Origin: Burkholderiaceae bacterium
Lineage (GTDB): Bacteria; Pseudomonadota; Gammaproteobacteria; Burkholderiales; Burkholderiaceae_E
NCBI GenBank assembly: GCA_016710525.1
Contig: JADJVQ010000066.1
Span: 1 to 47,319 of the forward strand
DNA: 47,319 nucleotides
Direction: 5' to 3'
Translations under genes and position numbers: made by a program
Shown: piece by piece, positions 1-7,057 of the stretch
Layout of the letters: every line of letters begins with the position of its first letter
Numbering within the stretch: position 1 is the stretch's first letter
Notes under the pieces: generated by a model
The model's database searches: none
Told to the model about the DNA's origin: nothing
Seen by the model: only the letters and a program-made list of their open reading frames with translations

Positions 1-53
1 GGCTGGCCGAGCTGCTGCCGTTCAATTGGCGCCCGCTGGGCACCAGTGTCTGA
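1..53 (+). CDS. 3' end of an unidentified protein, possibly IS66-type transposase
   Basis: An open frame enters from the left edge and stops at TGA 51-53. Its last residues read LAELLPFNWRPLGTSV. A Leu-Ala-Glu-Leu-Leu-Pro-(aromatic) ending resembles the C-terminus of IS66-family transposases, which often end in an xELLPW motif. Only about 16 residues are visible, so this is a suggestion. The next gene starts 9 bases downstream of the stop, with a GGAG ribosome-binding site overlapping the gap, so the two are probably cotranscribed. Confidence 0.35.
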   Translation, partial: LAELLPFNWRPLGTSV

Positions 54-62
54 GGAGCAGCG

Positions 63-506
63 ATGGCGCGCAAAAAACCTCCGGCGCCGCCGGCGTGGAT
101 GGACACTAAGATCTCGGCAACCATCATCGACTTCGGCATGCCGCTGATCGAGCAGTTGCCCGCCGATGCGCCGCTGGAGATTCGCCAGGGCATGGTCAGC
201 TTCATCGTGCAGGTATGGAACGCCCACGTGATGGCGATGCCGCTCTGGGGTCAGCCGCAGCACGTGGGGGAGATGCGCAAGACCCTGATGCGCGCCGGGG
301 CCGACCAAGGCCTGGCGCAGGAGGCGTTGGCGACCTTCGAGATGCTCAGCGCGCGGCGTCGCGAGCGCCGCTTCGCCAACGATCCGCGTGCGGTGGGCGA
401 ATGGAGTGTGCGAGTCATCGATGCCGAGAACTGGAACATCCGCTGCGATGCGCGCCTGCCGCTCGGCATGACGTCAGCCACACCGATCGAACCCCCGCCG
501 GCCTGA
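63..506 (+). CDS. Hypothetical protein, 147 aa
   Basis: I do not recognise this family. The ATG at 63 follows a good GAGGAG ribosome-binding site. The protein has a basic, Pro-rich N-terminus (ARKKPPAPPAW), a helical middle rich in Ala, Leu and Met, and a cluster of Arg residues (RRRERR) near residue 100. There is no signal peptide or membrane segment. It lies directly behind the possible IS66 transposase tail and just before the cassette array, so it may be an accessory gene of that element; this is inferred from position only. Confidence 0.6.
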   Translation: MARKKPPAPPAWMDTKISATIIDFGMPLIEQLPADAPLEIRQGMVSFIVQVWNAHVMAMPLWGQPQHVGEMRKTLMRAGADQGLAQEALATFEMLSARRRERRFANDPRAVGEWSVRVIDAENWNIRCDARLPLGMTSATPIEPPPA

Positions 507-530
507 GACGGCCGACAGCGCAGCGGCGCT

Positions 531-1700
531 GTGCTGCTGACGCAAATCCTCGAAACATTCCTCGGTCCGATCATCCTGCGAGATTGCCTCGCAAGGACGG
601 TCGGCGGCAATCACGGGGATTCGCGGACTTTTACGGACGACCGACTTCGCATTCACTGCACCCTCAGCGCTGCCAACGCAGCGACCGTGGTTGCTCCGAT
701 GCCAGTGGACCCACGGTGCCCATCGATACTGCGAACTGTTTTGTCCGCTTCCGACGATTGGCAACTCAACGGCTGGCCGGTTGCTGCTGGTAGCTCGACT
801 CCCCAGAACGGGAAGGCAGGGGGCATCAGGGTCGCAGGTCAGATCAGGGACGCTGCGAGAAGCCTCCCCCTCGTTGTCGTGTCCGAGATCGAAGGTGAGC
901 AGTTGTGGCCCGACTTGGCCAAGGAACTCGCGTTTGATCTCGCCGGATTGGCCCAGGTCGTCACGATCGACGAGGATGCAACATGGGCCCTCTCCGACGA
1001 AGTAGGGAAGCTTCATTCCTGCTACCGCGGCGCAGTTCGTCTCTACTGGCCGCCGCGCAAGCGTTCTGACGCGTCACTTCATTTCAGCAGTACCGTCTGG
1101 ACCGCCTCCGAGTTGATCTCAAATGATCACGACGGAAAGGGCCTCAATCGACTGCGCGCGGCCTTGCGCAGAACACTGATGTCCACGGCCGTGCTATCGA
1201 TTCCCTCCCCTGTAGCAGCGCGCGAGATTGAAGCGGAGGTTGCGCGCCAGCGAATCTCGGAGCTTGAGAAGCGAGCGGCACCGGACTCGGAAGAACTGGC
1301 GATTGCTCGCCTCTACCTGTCGGAGAACGAACAGCTCAAGAGGAAAATTGAGCAACTCGAGGCGGAACTGGCTAAGGCGGCCGCCCGTGCTGAAGCCGCC
1401 GCGCATTCCCTTAGCCAACTGAAGGCGACCGAAAGCGACGACGACGAATCCGAGCAAGGTCAGGTCGCATCCACTGAGCCGGCCGTTGGCGAAACTAGGT
1501 TCTACAAGAAGACCCACTCGAAGGGCGCTTACGACGTTCTGGTGGAAGTCAAGGGCTGCGACCACACGGCTTGGCAGAATTCCGCCTCCGCTGATAAGGC
1601 AAGGAAGGGCCTTGAGCGACTCACAGGCAGGGACGACTGGAAAAGTCTGCTGCACTGCGGCACTTGCACTGGGGGCGGAATGTGGAAGGTTCGCTGGTAG
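531..1700 (+). CDS. Cassette 1 protein: unknown N-terminal domain, coiled coil and basic C-terminal domain
   Basis: Open from a GTG at 531, but the true start is uncertain; ATG 699 is the other in-frame choice. From the second start, about 110 residues form an alpha/beta domain with the pattern LPLVVVSE...LAFDLAGLAQVVTID...YRGAVRLYWPP, which I cannot name. A Glu/Lys/Ala-rich coiled coil follows (about residues 230-300 of the long form). The C-terminal domain of about 65 residues (FYKKTHSKGAYDVLVEVKGC...) carries Cys, His and Lys residues (LLHCGTCTGGG). The stop at 1698-1700 is 18 bases before an attC site, so this is the first cassette cargo. No attI or attC site was found on its left, so its 5' end may have been cut off by an earlier rearrangement. 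Function unknown. Confidence 0.6.
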   Translation: MLLTQILETFLGPIILRDCLARTVGGNHGDSRTFTDDRLRIHCTLSAANAATVVAPMPVDPRCPSILRTVLSASDDWQLNGWPVAAGSSTPQNGKAGGIRVAGQIRDAARSLPLVVVSEIEGEQLWPDLAKELAFDLAGLAQVVTIDEDATWALSDEVGKLHSCYRGAVRLYWPPRKRSDASLHFSSTVWTASELISNDHDGKGLNRLRAALRRTLMSTAVLSIPSPVAAREIEAEVARQRISELEKRAAPDSEELAIARLYLSENEQLKRKIEQLEAELAKAAARAEAAAHSLSQLKATESDDDESEQGQVASTEPAVGETRFYKKTHSKGAYDVLVEVKGCDHTAWQNSASADKARKGLERLTGRDDWKSLLHCGTCTGGGMWKVRW

Positions 1701-1717
1701 CGGCGGCGCGCAGTGGC

Positions 1718-1795
1718 GCCTAACCCGTCGTTCGAGCCGACAACTTCCGGCGCGCGTCGCGCGCCTCCAGTTGCGGCCCAACTCCATCGTTAGGC
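1718..1795 (+). other. attC site 1 (78 bp)
   Basis: Inverse core GCCTAAC at 1718-1724 and core GTTAGGC at 1789-1795 are exact complements. Inside, the L'' box (TCGTTCGAGCCG) and L' box (GGCCCAACTCCATC) pair with the usual extra-helical bases. A central GCGCGC hairpin separates them. This is the layout of plasmid-integron attC sites such as that of aadA cassettes. Confidence 0.9.
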
Positions 1796-1811
1796 TTCAC
1801 AAACGACGACC

Positions 1812-2714
1812 ATGTCCGCGCCACCAGCACCGTCGAAACCGAGCCGCAGATCCAGAGTCCGGACTCCTTGGGATAGGCTCCCATTTTCGGTGTTACCGGT
1901 CTCGACAATTGCCGAACAGTGCTACTGCGAGCACCGAGTTCACCTCTGGCTTGCTGCTCCAGGAAACATGGTCTCGGTGCCACGAAGTCTTGAGCGCACT
2001 CAAGGAGCACCAATGCGGCAGATCGCCATGGCCGGCGCCGGAGCCGACTTTCATGAACGAGCTTCGCAAGATGTCGGTAGAGTTTCAGTTAGGGAACTGC
2101 GGAATCTAATAAAGCACAGCCCAACCGTTCAGGTTCTTGAGTCGCCGCTAGAAAGTGAATTCGGCTCACTCCCCATCGCAGGCATACCAGACGCAGTGTG
2201 CTTTGAGGGAGGGAAAGTGCGGTGTATTCTGGAGTACAAGCTCACTGAGTCGAATCAACTTCAAATGAGTCATCGCGTCCAGCTACAACTCTACGGTTGG
2301 CTACTCCAGAAGTCGAAATTTCAACATGACGATCCACTTTGTGTGTGTGTACTCGTCCCTACCCAGAATTCACCATACCTTGACGAACTCAACACGACAG
2401 ACAGGCAATCGCTAGCGGCGACGATTCACAGGATTGCAAGGGAATATGTCGAAAATAAACCAGAGAAGATCAATTGGTACATCAAGCAAGTGATGCTTGG
2501 TACCGACTTCTGGGTGCGTATTCGAATCTTTCGGTACTCTGCCTTAGTCGCGAGGCGCGAACTCAGGTTCTTCACGCCCTACTGGAGTGGTGCGCGCAAG
2601 GCTATACCGAGCAACAACTTCAGAAAGTGCCGCCTTTGCCAATACAACGCGATTGGCAAGTGCAAGGTCGCGGCTGGAGTATACGAAGGCGACTTGTCGT
2701 GCGGTGAAGTCTAA
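1812..2714 (+). CDS. Cassette 2: Cas4/RecB-like PD-(D/E)XK nuclease, probable Fe-S protein
   Basis: A 300-aa protein with the layout of Cas4-type exonucleases. It has an N-terminal Cys motif (CYCEH, residues 37-41) and a His-Glu pair (FHE, 80-82). The catalytic core comprises GIPD (Asp127), EYK (Glu141-Lys143) and QLQLYGWLL (Gln157, Tyr161). The C-terminal CxxC...C group (Cys273, Cys276, Cys284) would close a 4Fe-4S cluster with the N-terminal Cys. In this superfamily such proteins degrade or trim DNA ends. No cas1/cas2 or CRISPR is nearby. The ATG is 16 bases after the attC site and the stop TAA (2712-2714) lies inside the next inverse core, so the gene fills its cassette exactly. A defence or DNA-processing role is inference. 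Confidence 0.8.
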   Translation: MSAPPAPSKPSRRSRVRTPWDRLPFSVLPVSTIAEQCYCEHRVHLWLAAPGNMVSVPRSLERTQGAPMRQIAMAGAGADFHERASQDVGRVSVRELRNLIKHSPTVQVLESPLESEFGSLPIAGIPDAVCFEGGKVRCILEYKLTESNQLQMSHRVQLQLYGWLLQKSKFQHDDPLCVCVLVPTQNSPYLDELNTTDRQSLAATIHRIAREYVENKPEKINWYIKQVMLGTDFWVRIRIFRYSALVARRELRFFTPYWSGARKAIPSNNFRKCRLCQYNAIGKCKVAAGVYEGDLSCGEV

Positions 2715-2822
2715 CCATTCGCTCAACCGGACCCTACACAGTTTGGTGATATTTGGCCCGCCATTTCATTCTGGGCAAAATATCACCACACCGCACCGGG
2801 CCGGTTAACTCCAACGTTATGC
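2709..2822 (+). other. attC site 2 (114 bp)
   Basis: Inverse core GTCTAAC at 2709-2715 and core GTTATGC at 2816-2822. L'' (ATTCGCTCAACCGG) and L' (CCGGTTAACTCCAAC) are complementary. The centre holds a long near-perfect stem, TGGTGATATTTGGCCC against GGGCAAAATATCACCA, with about 13 bases of loop. It is longer than the other sites because of this central stem. The inverse core differs by one base from the cassette's own start (TTAGGC). Confidence 0.88.
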
Positions 2823-2843
2823 CTCTAAACCAGGTGTCCGCCC

Positions 2844-3311
2844 GTGTATCAACTTGAAGTGAAGCAGTGGCTTGTCTCGTACCGCTTCCCACCAAGCGAG
2901 GACTGGCGCGTTTGGGTGGATGTCGACGCAATGGAACGAGCGAAAGGTGGCCAACACAAACCCGAAAAGGCTGGGCGCGCTCGTGTCGCCGAGGCGGCGC
3001 TACTGAGCATGGGAGTAACCATCGGCGCGCACCCTGAGTTTGGCCGCGCAGACATCGTGGCGGAGCATCCAAAGCATGGGTTGTTCGTTGTCGAGGTGGA
3101 AGGCAACTCTTCGCGCCAAAAAGAGCAAGCCATGTATTCGGCAGTTGGGCAACTTGTCCTACAAATGCAGGGCACAAATCATGGCTTTGTCTTTGCCGTT
3201 CCCGACGAGCCGTCGTGGGAGAAACAGCTTCTGAAAATCCCACAGCACGCCCGCACAACGCTCGGCCTGTCGTGCGTACTCGTCTCTGAGCAAGGTGTCC
3301 GTGCGGCATGA
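2844..3311 (+). CDS. Cassette 3: small PD-(D/E)XK-like protein
   Basis: A 155-aa protein starting at GTG 2844; no in-frame ATG lies closer to the attC. The core reads GRADIV (Asp near residue 69), then VVEVEG with two acidic residues, then a helix SSRQKEQAMYSAVGQL. This order of an Asp after a turn, an E-x-E strand and a Gln/Tyr-rich helix is that of small restriction-endonuclease-fold proteins, with Glu in place of the usual Lys. There is no membrane segment. The gene lies between attC sites 2 and 3, and the stop abuts the next inverse core. Nuclease activity and target are inferred; the exact family is not recognised. Confidence 0.65.
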   Translation: MYQLEVKQWLVSYRFPPSEDWRVWVDVDAMERAKGGQHKPEKAGRARVAEAALLSMGVTIGAHPEFGRADIVAEHPKHGLFVVEVEGNSSRQKEQAMYSAVGQLVLQMQGTNHGFVFAVPDEPSWEKQLLKIPQHARTTLGLSCVLVSEQGVRAA

Positions 3312-3312
3312 G

Positions 3313-3399
3313 GCATAACCCGGCGCTCGACCCCGTTCCCTTTGGTCACTGGACGCTGCGCGGTGAAGCCGCGCAGCGCCGGTCAGCTCTACGTTAGGC
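3313..3399 (+). other. attC site 3 (87 bp)
   Basis: Inverse core GCATAAC at 3313-3319, core GTTAGGC at 3393-3399, L'' around CCGGCGCTCGACCCC and L' around GCCGGTCAGCTCTAC. The central hairpin is built on GCTGCGCGG and CCGCGCAGC. GCATAAC matches the start of cassette 3 itself (GTTATGC at 2816), the signature of a unit excised and inserted as a circle. Confidence 0.9.
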
Positions 3400-3420
3400 C
3401 TCACTGCTCAGAGAATCTAG

Positions 3421-4017
3421 ATGAGTACCGACATTCGAATTTGCTTTCTCGGTGATTCCCTCGTTAATGGAACGGAGGATGATTCTGTTCTTGGTTGGCC
3501 CGGTCGAGTGTGCGCCGACACGCGTGCCCGTGGGATCCCGATAACTCACTACAACCTAGGTATAAGGCGAGAAACGACATCAGAGCTTCTCCTGCGCTGG
3601 AGGGAAGAGTGTCATCGACGCTTGCCGCCAATTTGTGATGGTCGCATCGTCATATCTAGTGGCGTAAACGATACTTCCCTAGAGGGCGGGACACCTCGCG
3701 TCAAGCCGGAGCAATCCATCGACAACTTCCAACATCTCTTGTCTGAGACAAAGGCCTTTCAAATATTAGTTGTTGGTCCGCCACCTGTCGGCGATAACGA
3801 ACAGAACACCCGAATCGACACTCTTTCAAAGCAAATCGCAATTGCCACGAAAGCCCATGATGTCCCGTTCATCGACTTGTTCTCAACGCTTTCGGCAGAC
3901 CGCCGATACTTGGAAATGGTTCGTGAGAATGACGGCGCGCACCCACGAGCAGACGGATACGATCGAATAGCAAGATTGGTCTCTAGCTCGCCCTGCTGGT
4001 GGTTCCGTGAGCCCTAA
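3421..4017 (+). CDS. Cassette 4: SGNH/GDSL-type hydrolase
   Basis: A 198-aa protein with the SGNH signatures. Block I is FLGDSLVNG (catalytic Ser13), block III is SSGVND (Asn near 92), and block V is DGAHPRADGYDRIA (Asp and His near residues 174-177). There is no signal peptide, so it is probably a cytoplasmic esterase, lipase or acyl-ester hydrolase; the substrate is not predictable. The ATG is 21 bases after attC 3 and the stop TAA lies within the inverse core of attC 4. SGNH hydrolases are a common cargo of chromosomal cassette arrays. Confidence 0.88.
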   Translation: MSTDIRICFLGDSLVNGTEDDSVLGWPGRVCADTRARGIPITHYNLGIRRETTSELLLRWREECHRRLPPICDGRIVISSGVNDTSLEGGTPRVKPEQSIDNFQHLLSETKAFQILVVGPPPVGDNEQNTRIDTLSKQIAIATKAHDVPFIDLFSTLSADRRYLEMVRENDGAHPRADGYDRIARLVSSSPCWWFREP

Positions 4018-4080
4018 CCAGCCAATGGAGCGGACGCCACCTTGCTGCGCACTACGGCGCCGCTCATCGGCGCGTTAGGC
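4012..4080 (+). other. attC site 4 (69 bp), last clear site of the array
   Basis: Inverse core CCCTAAC at 4012-4018 and core GTTAGGC at 4074-4080. The pairing inner region is CCAATGGAGCGGACGCC against GGCGCCGCTCATCGG. It is the shortest site of the four. The following 150 bases hold no gene start that I can support until the DUF805 gene, and no further attC is visible after that gene, so the array seems to end here. Confidence 0.85.
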
Positions 4081-4232
4081 GGCGCGGCTGCATCTCACCT
4101 TGCATGACCACGCCTGCCGGAGCCGGAGCGCCGAGCAGGTGGCGCAGTTGAAACGGAAGTTCCCGACCTGAGTAACCGAGCTCACGTTCGGCGTAGCATC
4201 CGCAGACACAAACCGCCCTGGAGAACGGACAC

Positions 4233-4553
4233 ATGACCTTCATCGAATCGATTCAGGTGTGCTTCAAGAAATACGCCGACTTCAACGGGTGTGCGTCGCG
4301 ACCTGAGTTCTGGTGGTGGGCACTGTTCGTCTTTCTCGGTTCGATGGCGCTGGGTATCGTCAGCAACACGCTGTCGGGCCTGTTCGCGCTGGGCACACTG
4401 GTGCCCTACATCGCCGTCGGCGCCCGCCGACTGCACGACACCGACAAGAGCGGCTGGCTTCAGCTGGTGGGCATCATCCCCATCATTGGCTGGATCCTTG
4501 CCATCTACTGGCTCGCTCAACCGACCAAGTCGCCGAACAGGTTTGGCGGCTGA
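4233..4553 (+). CDS. DUF805 family inner-membrane protein
   Basis: A 106-aa protein with the DUF805 pattern: an N-terminal KKYADFNGCASRPEFWWW segment, two or three hydrophobic helices, the conserved ARRLHDTDKSGW motif (about residues 69-80), and a C-terminal YWLAQPTKSPNRFG tail. Family members are small membrane proteins of unknown function. The ATG follows a GGAGAAC ribosome-binding site. It begins 150 bases after the last attC core. DUF805 genes occur as cassettes elsewhere, but no attC follows this one, so cassette status is unproven. Confidence 0.88.
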   Translation: MTFIESIQVCFKKYADFNGCASRPEFWWWALFVFLGSMALGIVSNTLSGLFALGTLVPYIAVGARRLHDTDKSGWLQLVGIIPIIGWILAIYWLAQPTKSPNRFGG

Positions 4554-4692
4554 GTCGGCGCACCGCCCCTCGCTGTCTCGGCTCATTGCCCGGTGTCTCG
4601 ATTTCGCGGGCCCCGAGGGCACGCCCCATGCCGGTCCGTAGCCCCCGGCGCAAAATAACCGCTCCCATCGCTCTCGCTGGAGTCCGCTCCCG

Positions 4693-5649
4693 ATGTCCCT
4701 GATCACCCGATGCAAGCTGATCGGCCTGGCGCTGCTGCTTGGCAGCAGCGCGGCCGCCGCTTTCCCTGACAAGCCGGTCACCCTCGTCGTGCCGGCCCCC
4801 CCTGGCGGCACCGCCGACACGGTGGTGCGCACGCTCGCCCCCCGCCTGTCAGCCATCCTCGGCCATCCGGTGCTGGTCGAGAACAAGGCGGGCGCCAGCG
4901 GCGTGATCGCATCGCAGGCGGTGGCGGGGGCAGCGCCGGACGGCCATACGCTGCTGATGAACTACACCAGCCACGCCATCAATCCGTGGCTGATGGCCAA
5001 GCTGCCCTACGACAGCGTCAAGGCGTTCGCGCCGGTGGCGTTCCTGGGCAAGGTGCCGCTGCTGCTGGCCGTGCCCGCCGACGGCCACCGCAACGTGGCC
5101 GAGCTGATCGCCGACGCACGGGCCAATCCCGGCAAGCTGAGCTACGGCTCGTCAGCAACCGGCGGCGCATCGCACCTGGGCGGCGAGCTGTTCTCGCAGC
5201 TCACCGGCGGCCGGATGGTGCTCGTGCCCTACAAGGGCGGCGCCGCGGCAGCCACCGATCTGGCGGCCGGGCGCATCTCGATGCTGCTCGACAGCCAGCT
5301 CGCGCTACAGGGCGTGCAGCAGGGCGGACGCGTTCGCTTTCTGGGCGTGGCCAGCGAGAAGCCCTCTGCCGTGTTCCCCGATCTCGAGCCGGTAGGCCGT
5401 TCGCTGCCCGGATTCGAGGCCACAGCCTGGTTTGGCGTGATGGCGCCCGCAGGCACCCCGAGCGCCGTGCTGGACAGGCTCAATGCCGAGATCAACCGCG
5501 TTCTTTCCGATCCCGACGTGGCCCGGCAGCTGCTGTCGCGCGGTTTCGAAGTGCAGGCCATGCCGTCGGCAGCCTGGCGCGACTTCCTCGCCGCCGAGAC
5601 CAGGCGCTGGGGAGACCTGATCAAACGGGCGAACCTCAAGGCCGAGTGA
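4693..5649 (+). CDS. Bug/TctC-type periplasmic solute-binding protein
   Basis: A 318-aa protein with a Sec signal peptide (about residues 1-23, ending AAAA before FPDKPVTLVVP). The Bug family hallmarks follow: PPGGTADTVVR, VENKAGASGVIA, APDGHTLLM and LSYGSSATGGASHLGGELF. These proteins bind small carboxylates in a Venus-flytrap fold and feed tripartite tricarboxylate transporters. No TctA or TctB partner is nearby, so it is an orphan receptor, as is usual for the expanded Bug family of Burkholderiales. The ligand cannot be predicted. Confidence 0.92.
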   Translation: MSLITRCKLIGLALLLGSSAAAAFPDKPVTLVVPAPPGGTADTVVRTLAPRLSAILGHPVLVENKAGASGVIASQAVAGAAPDGHTLLMNYTSHAINPWLMAKLPYDSVKAFAPVAFLGKVPLLLAVPADGHRNVAELIADARANPGKLSYGSSATGGASHLGGELFSQLTGGRMVLVPYKGGAAAATDLAAGRISMLLDSQLALQGVQQGGRVRFLGVASEKPSAVFPDLEPVGRSLPGFEATAWFGVMAPAGTPSAVLDRLNAEINRVLSDPDVARQLLSRGFEVQAMPSAAWRDFLAAETRRWGDLIKRANLKAE

Positions 5650-5746
5650 TTCGCGCGCAGACGACCGACAAAGCCGCAGGCATCGGCGGACGGGCGCGGG
5701 GCGCCGCACGCTGCGGCGCGAGGCGGCCAAGACTCGAGGGGCAACC

Positions 5747-6097
5747 ATGCTGGGCTGGGAAGTATTTGTTTATCGCCACGCAGAAGCCCGCCCGGAGAAT
5801 CTCTTGGCGCGCTGGACCTCGCGTTCGGTCGGAGTCGATTGGATCGATCGCCTCGTGCGCGAAGGCAGGGCGTTCGACCTGGGCGGCAATGGCTACCCAT
5901 GCCTCTACCGCGCATCCGCAGCCGTTCTGCTTCCCGTCGTTGCCGGCACAAAGCTCGGGAAGTCGTTTCCTGCATCGACGCTGCCGCGGGAGGCCGTTTT
6001 CCCGGCAGACTTCAGCGCCATCGTCTGGAATCTCGAGCACCTGAAGGCCTGCGAGCCCGACGAAGTCCTGCTCGTGCGTGCGTTCGATCAGAGTTGA
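5747..6097 (+). CDS. Conserved hypothetical protein, 116 aa
   Basis: A soluble 116-aa protein beginning MLGWEVFVYRHAE, with LLARWTSRSVGVDWIDRLVREGRAFDLGGNGYP in the middle and a C-terminal acidic strand. I have the impression of a family common in betaproteobacteria, but no function is known to me. The GAGGGGCAACC before the ATG gives a plausible ribosome-binding site. It stands alone, with about 100 bases separating it from the upstream Bug gene. Confidence 0.65.
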   Translation: MLGWEVFVYRHAEARPENLLARWTSRSVGVDWIDRLVREGRAFDLGGNGYPCLYRASAAVLLPVVAGTKLGKSFPASTLPREAVFPADFSAIVWNLEHLKACEPDEVLLVRAFDQS

Positions 6098-6185
6098 GCC
6101 CGGGTCGGATATTCGATCGGCATGTCCGGTTTGCAGGCCGGATCAGACCTAGCCCGGGTCCTTCGCCATTGAACCCACTGCGCAT

Positions 6186-6698
6186 CTACGCCGCAACCGA
6201 GGCAATCCTGGATTTGGACAGCAAGTTGACGGCTCTTGATGAAAAGTACCCGCTGAAGCATCCGTAGGCCAAGCTCAAGACAGCGACAAAGGGACTCCCC
6301 GTGGCGGTGTTCGAGTCCAATGCGTTCATGACGGCGAACACATACTTGGTGAAGAAGATCGCCATGATCACAAAAAATGGCATCCAGCTGCCAGGGATAA
6401 AAAACGACCGATTCGATCGGGAAAAGGTGACTCTGTCATCTCGGAAGTATTTGAAGCCGACTGCACTCACCGTTATCAACCCCAGCGCCTACAATGCTAT
6501 CGGGACAGGCTTGATGCCGAAGCTCGAGTTGATGCCCGCGAGCGACAACACAATCATTCCCACCGGAAGGAGATAAGCCAGGAACGCGTTGACGTTGCGA
6601 CTGCGGGTTTGCTGCAACCCAAACACGATCAATACGACGAACAGGCCATAAACCCAAGTAGGCGTGTGAAGCAGTATTTGAGCGATCATTCGGGTCAC
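6186..6698 (-). pseudogene. DUF6622-like membrane protein with an in-frame amber stop
   Basis: Read on the minus strand, 6698 to 6492 encodes MTRMIAQILLHTPTWVYGLF..., two membrane helices and GIKPVPIAL. A TAG at 6491-6489 follows, and the same frame continues to 6186 as ALGLITVSAVGFKYF..., with two further helices and an RSNRSFFIPGSW loop. No frameshift is needed, so a single codon, probably TGG or TTG, has become TAG. The joined protein of about 170 residues has the size and four-helix layout I associate with DUF6622. It stands alone and convergent to its left neighbour. Confidence 0.75.
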
Positions 6699-7057
6699 CC
6701 GTCAGTAAGCCACCTGATTGTTGCGTTGAAGCGCGGGCGCCACGCTGGCGCCAAGCCTGCGAAGTGAATGATAAGGACCGGCGCCTCGCAGGCCAAGTGC
6801 CATCCCGGCGCAAGCCCGATCCATCGATGGGTCAGACGTCAGCTGGCGCCGCGCCCGGGAACCGCTCGACGAGTTGATCATCTTCACACACCAAGGTACA
6901 ACATGCGCTTGCCGCTCCGAAACACAAGCAATTAGACAAACGACCGATCTTCCCAGTCTGGTGCAGCGGATACGCAGTCGATCGACTTCTTAGTCGCGAT
7001 CAGACAGCAGCGAGAATGGCTCTCGACGCAGTACAAATTACCTTAGGCCTCGCCCCT
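6699..7057. other. Gene-free stretch with two inverted repeats
   Basis: No coding region is supported here. Two GGCGCC hexamers (6736-6741 and 6747-6752) form a short hairpin. GCCTGCG near 6755 pairs with CGCAGGC near 6787. A CTTAGGC at 7042-7048, 9 bases before the next start codon, resembles an attC core, but I could not find a matching inverse core to its left. Confidence 0.4.

Larger units (their letters stand above)
531..4080 (+). mobile_element. Integron cassette array without integrase (CALIN), four attC sites
   Basis: Four attC sites alternate with plus-strand genes in the canonical order gene-attC-gene-attC. Each site has a 7-base inverse core ending in AAC and a core site GTTRRRY. 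The spacing between genes is very small, and two stop codons lie inside an inverse core. Cassette 3 starts TTATGC and its own attC inverse core is GCATAAC, the exact complement expected if the unit had once been circular. No tyrosine recombinase of the IntI type is encoded in the window. The left edge is not defined by an att site; the last recognisable site ends at 4080. Confidence 0.85.

Noticed and set aside
251..1016. Minus-strand open frames opposite the first two genes
   Set aside because: No ribosome-binding site or domain; both lie antisense to better supported frames.
1..4080. Integron integrase gene next to the attC array
   Set aside because: No frame on either strand shows tyrosine-recombinase motifs; the array is described without one.
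7042..7048. CTTAGGC before the TfoX-domain gene as an attC core
   Set aside because: No matching inverse core or L-box pairing found in the 100 bases upstream.
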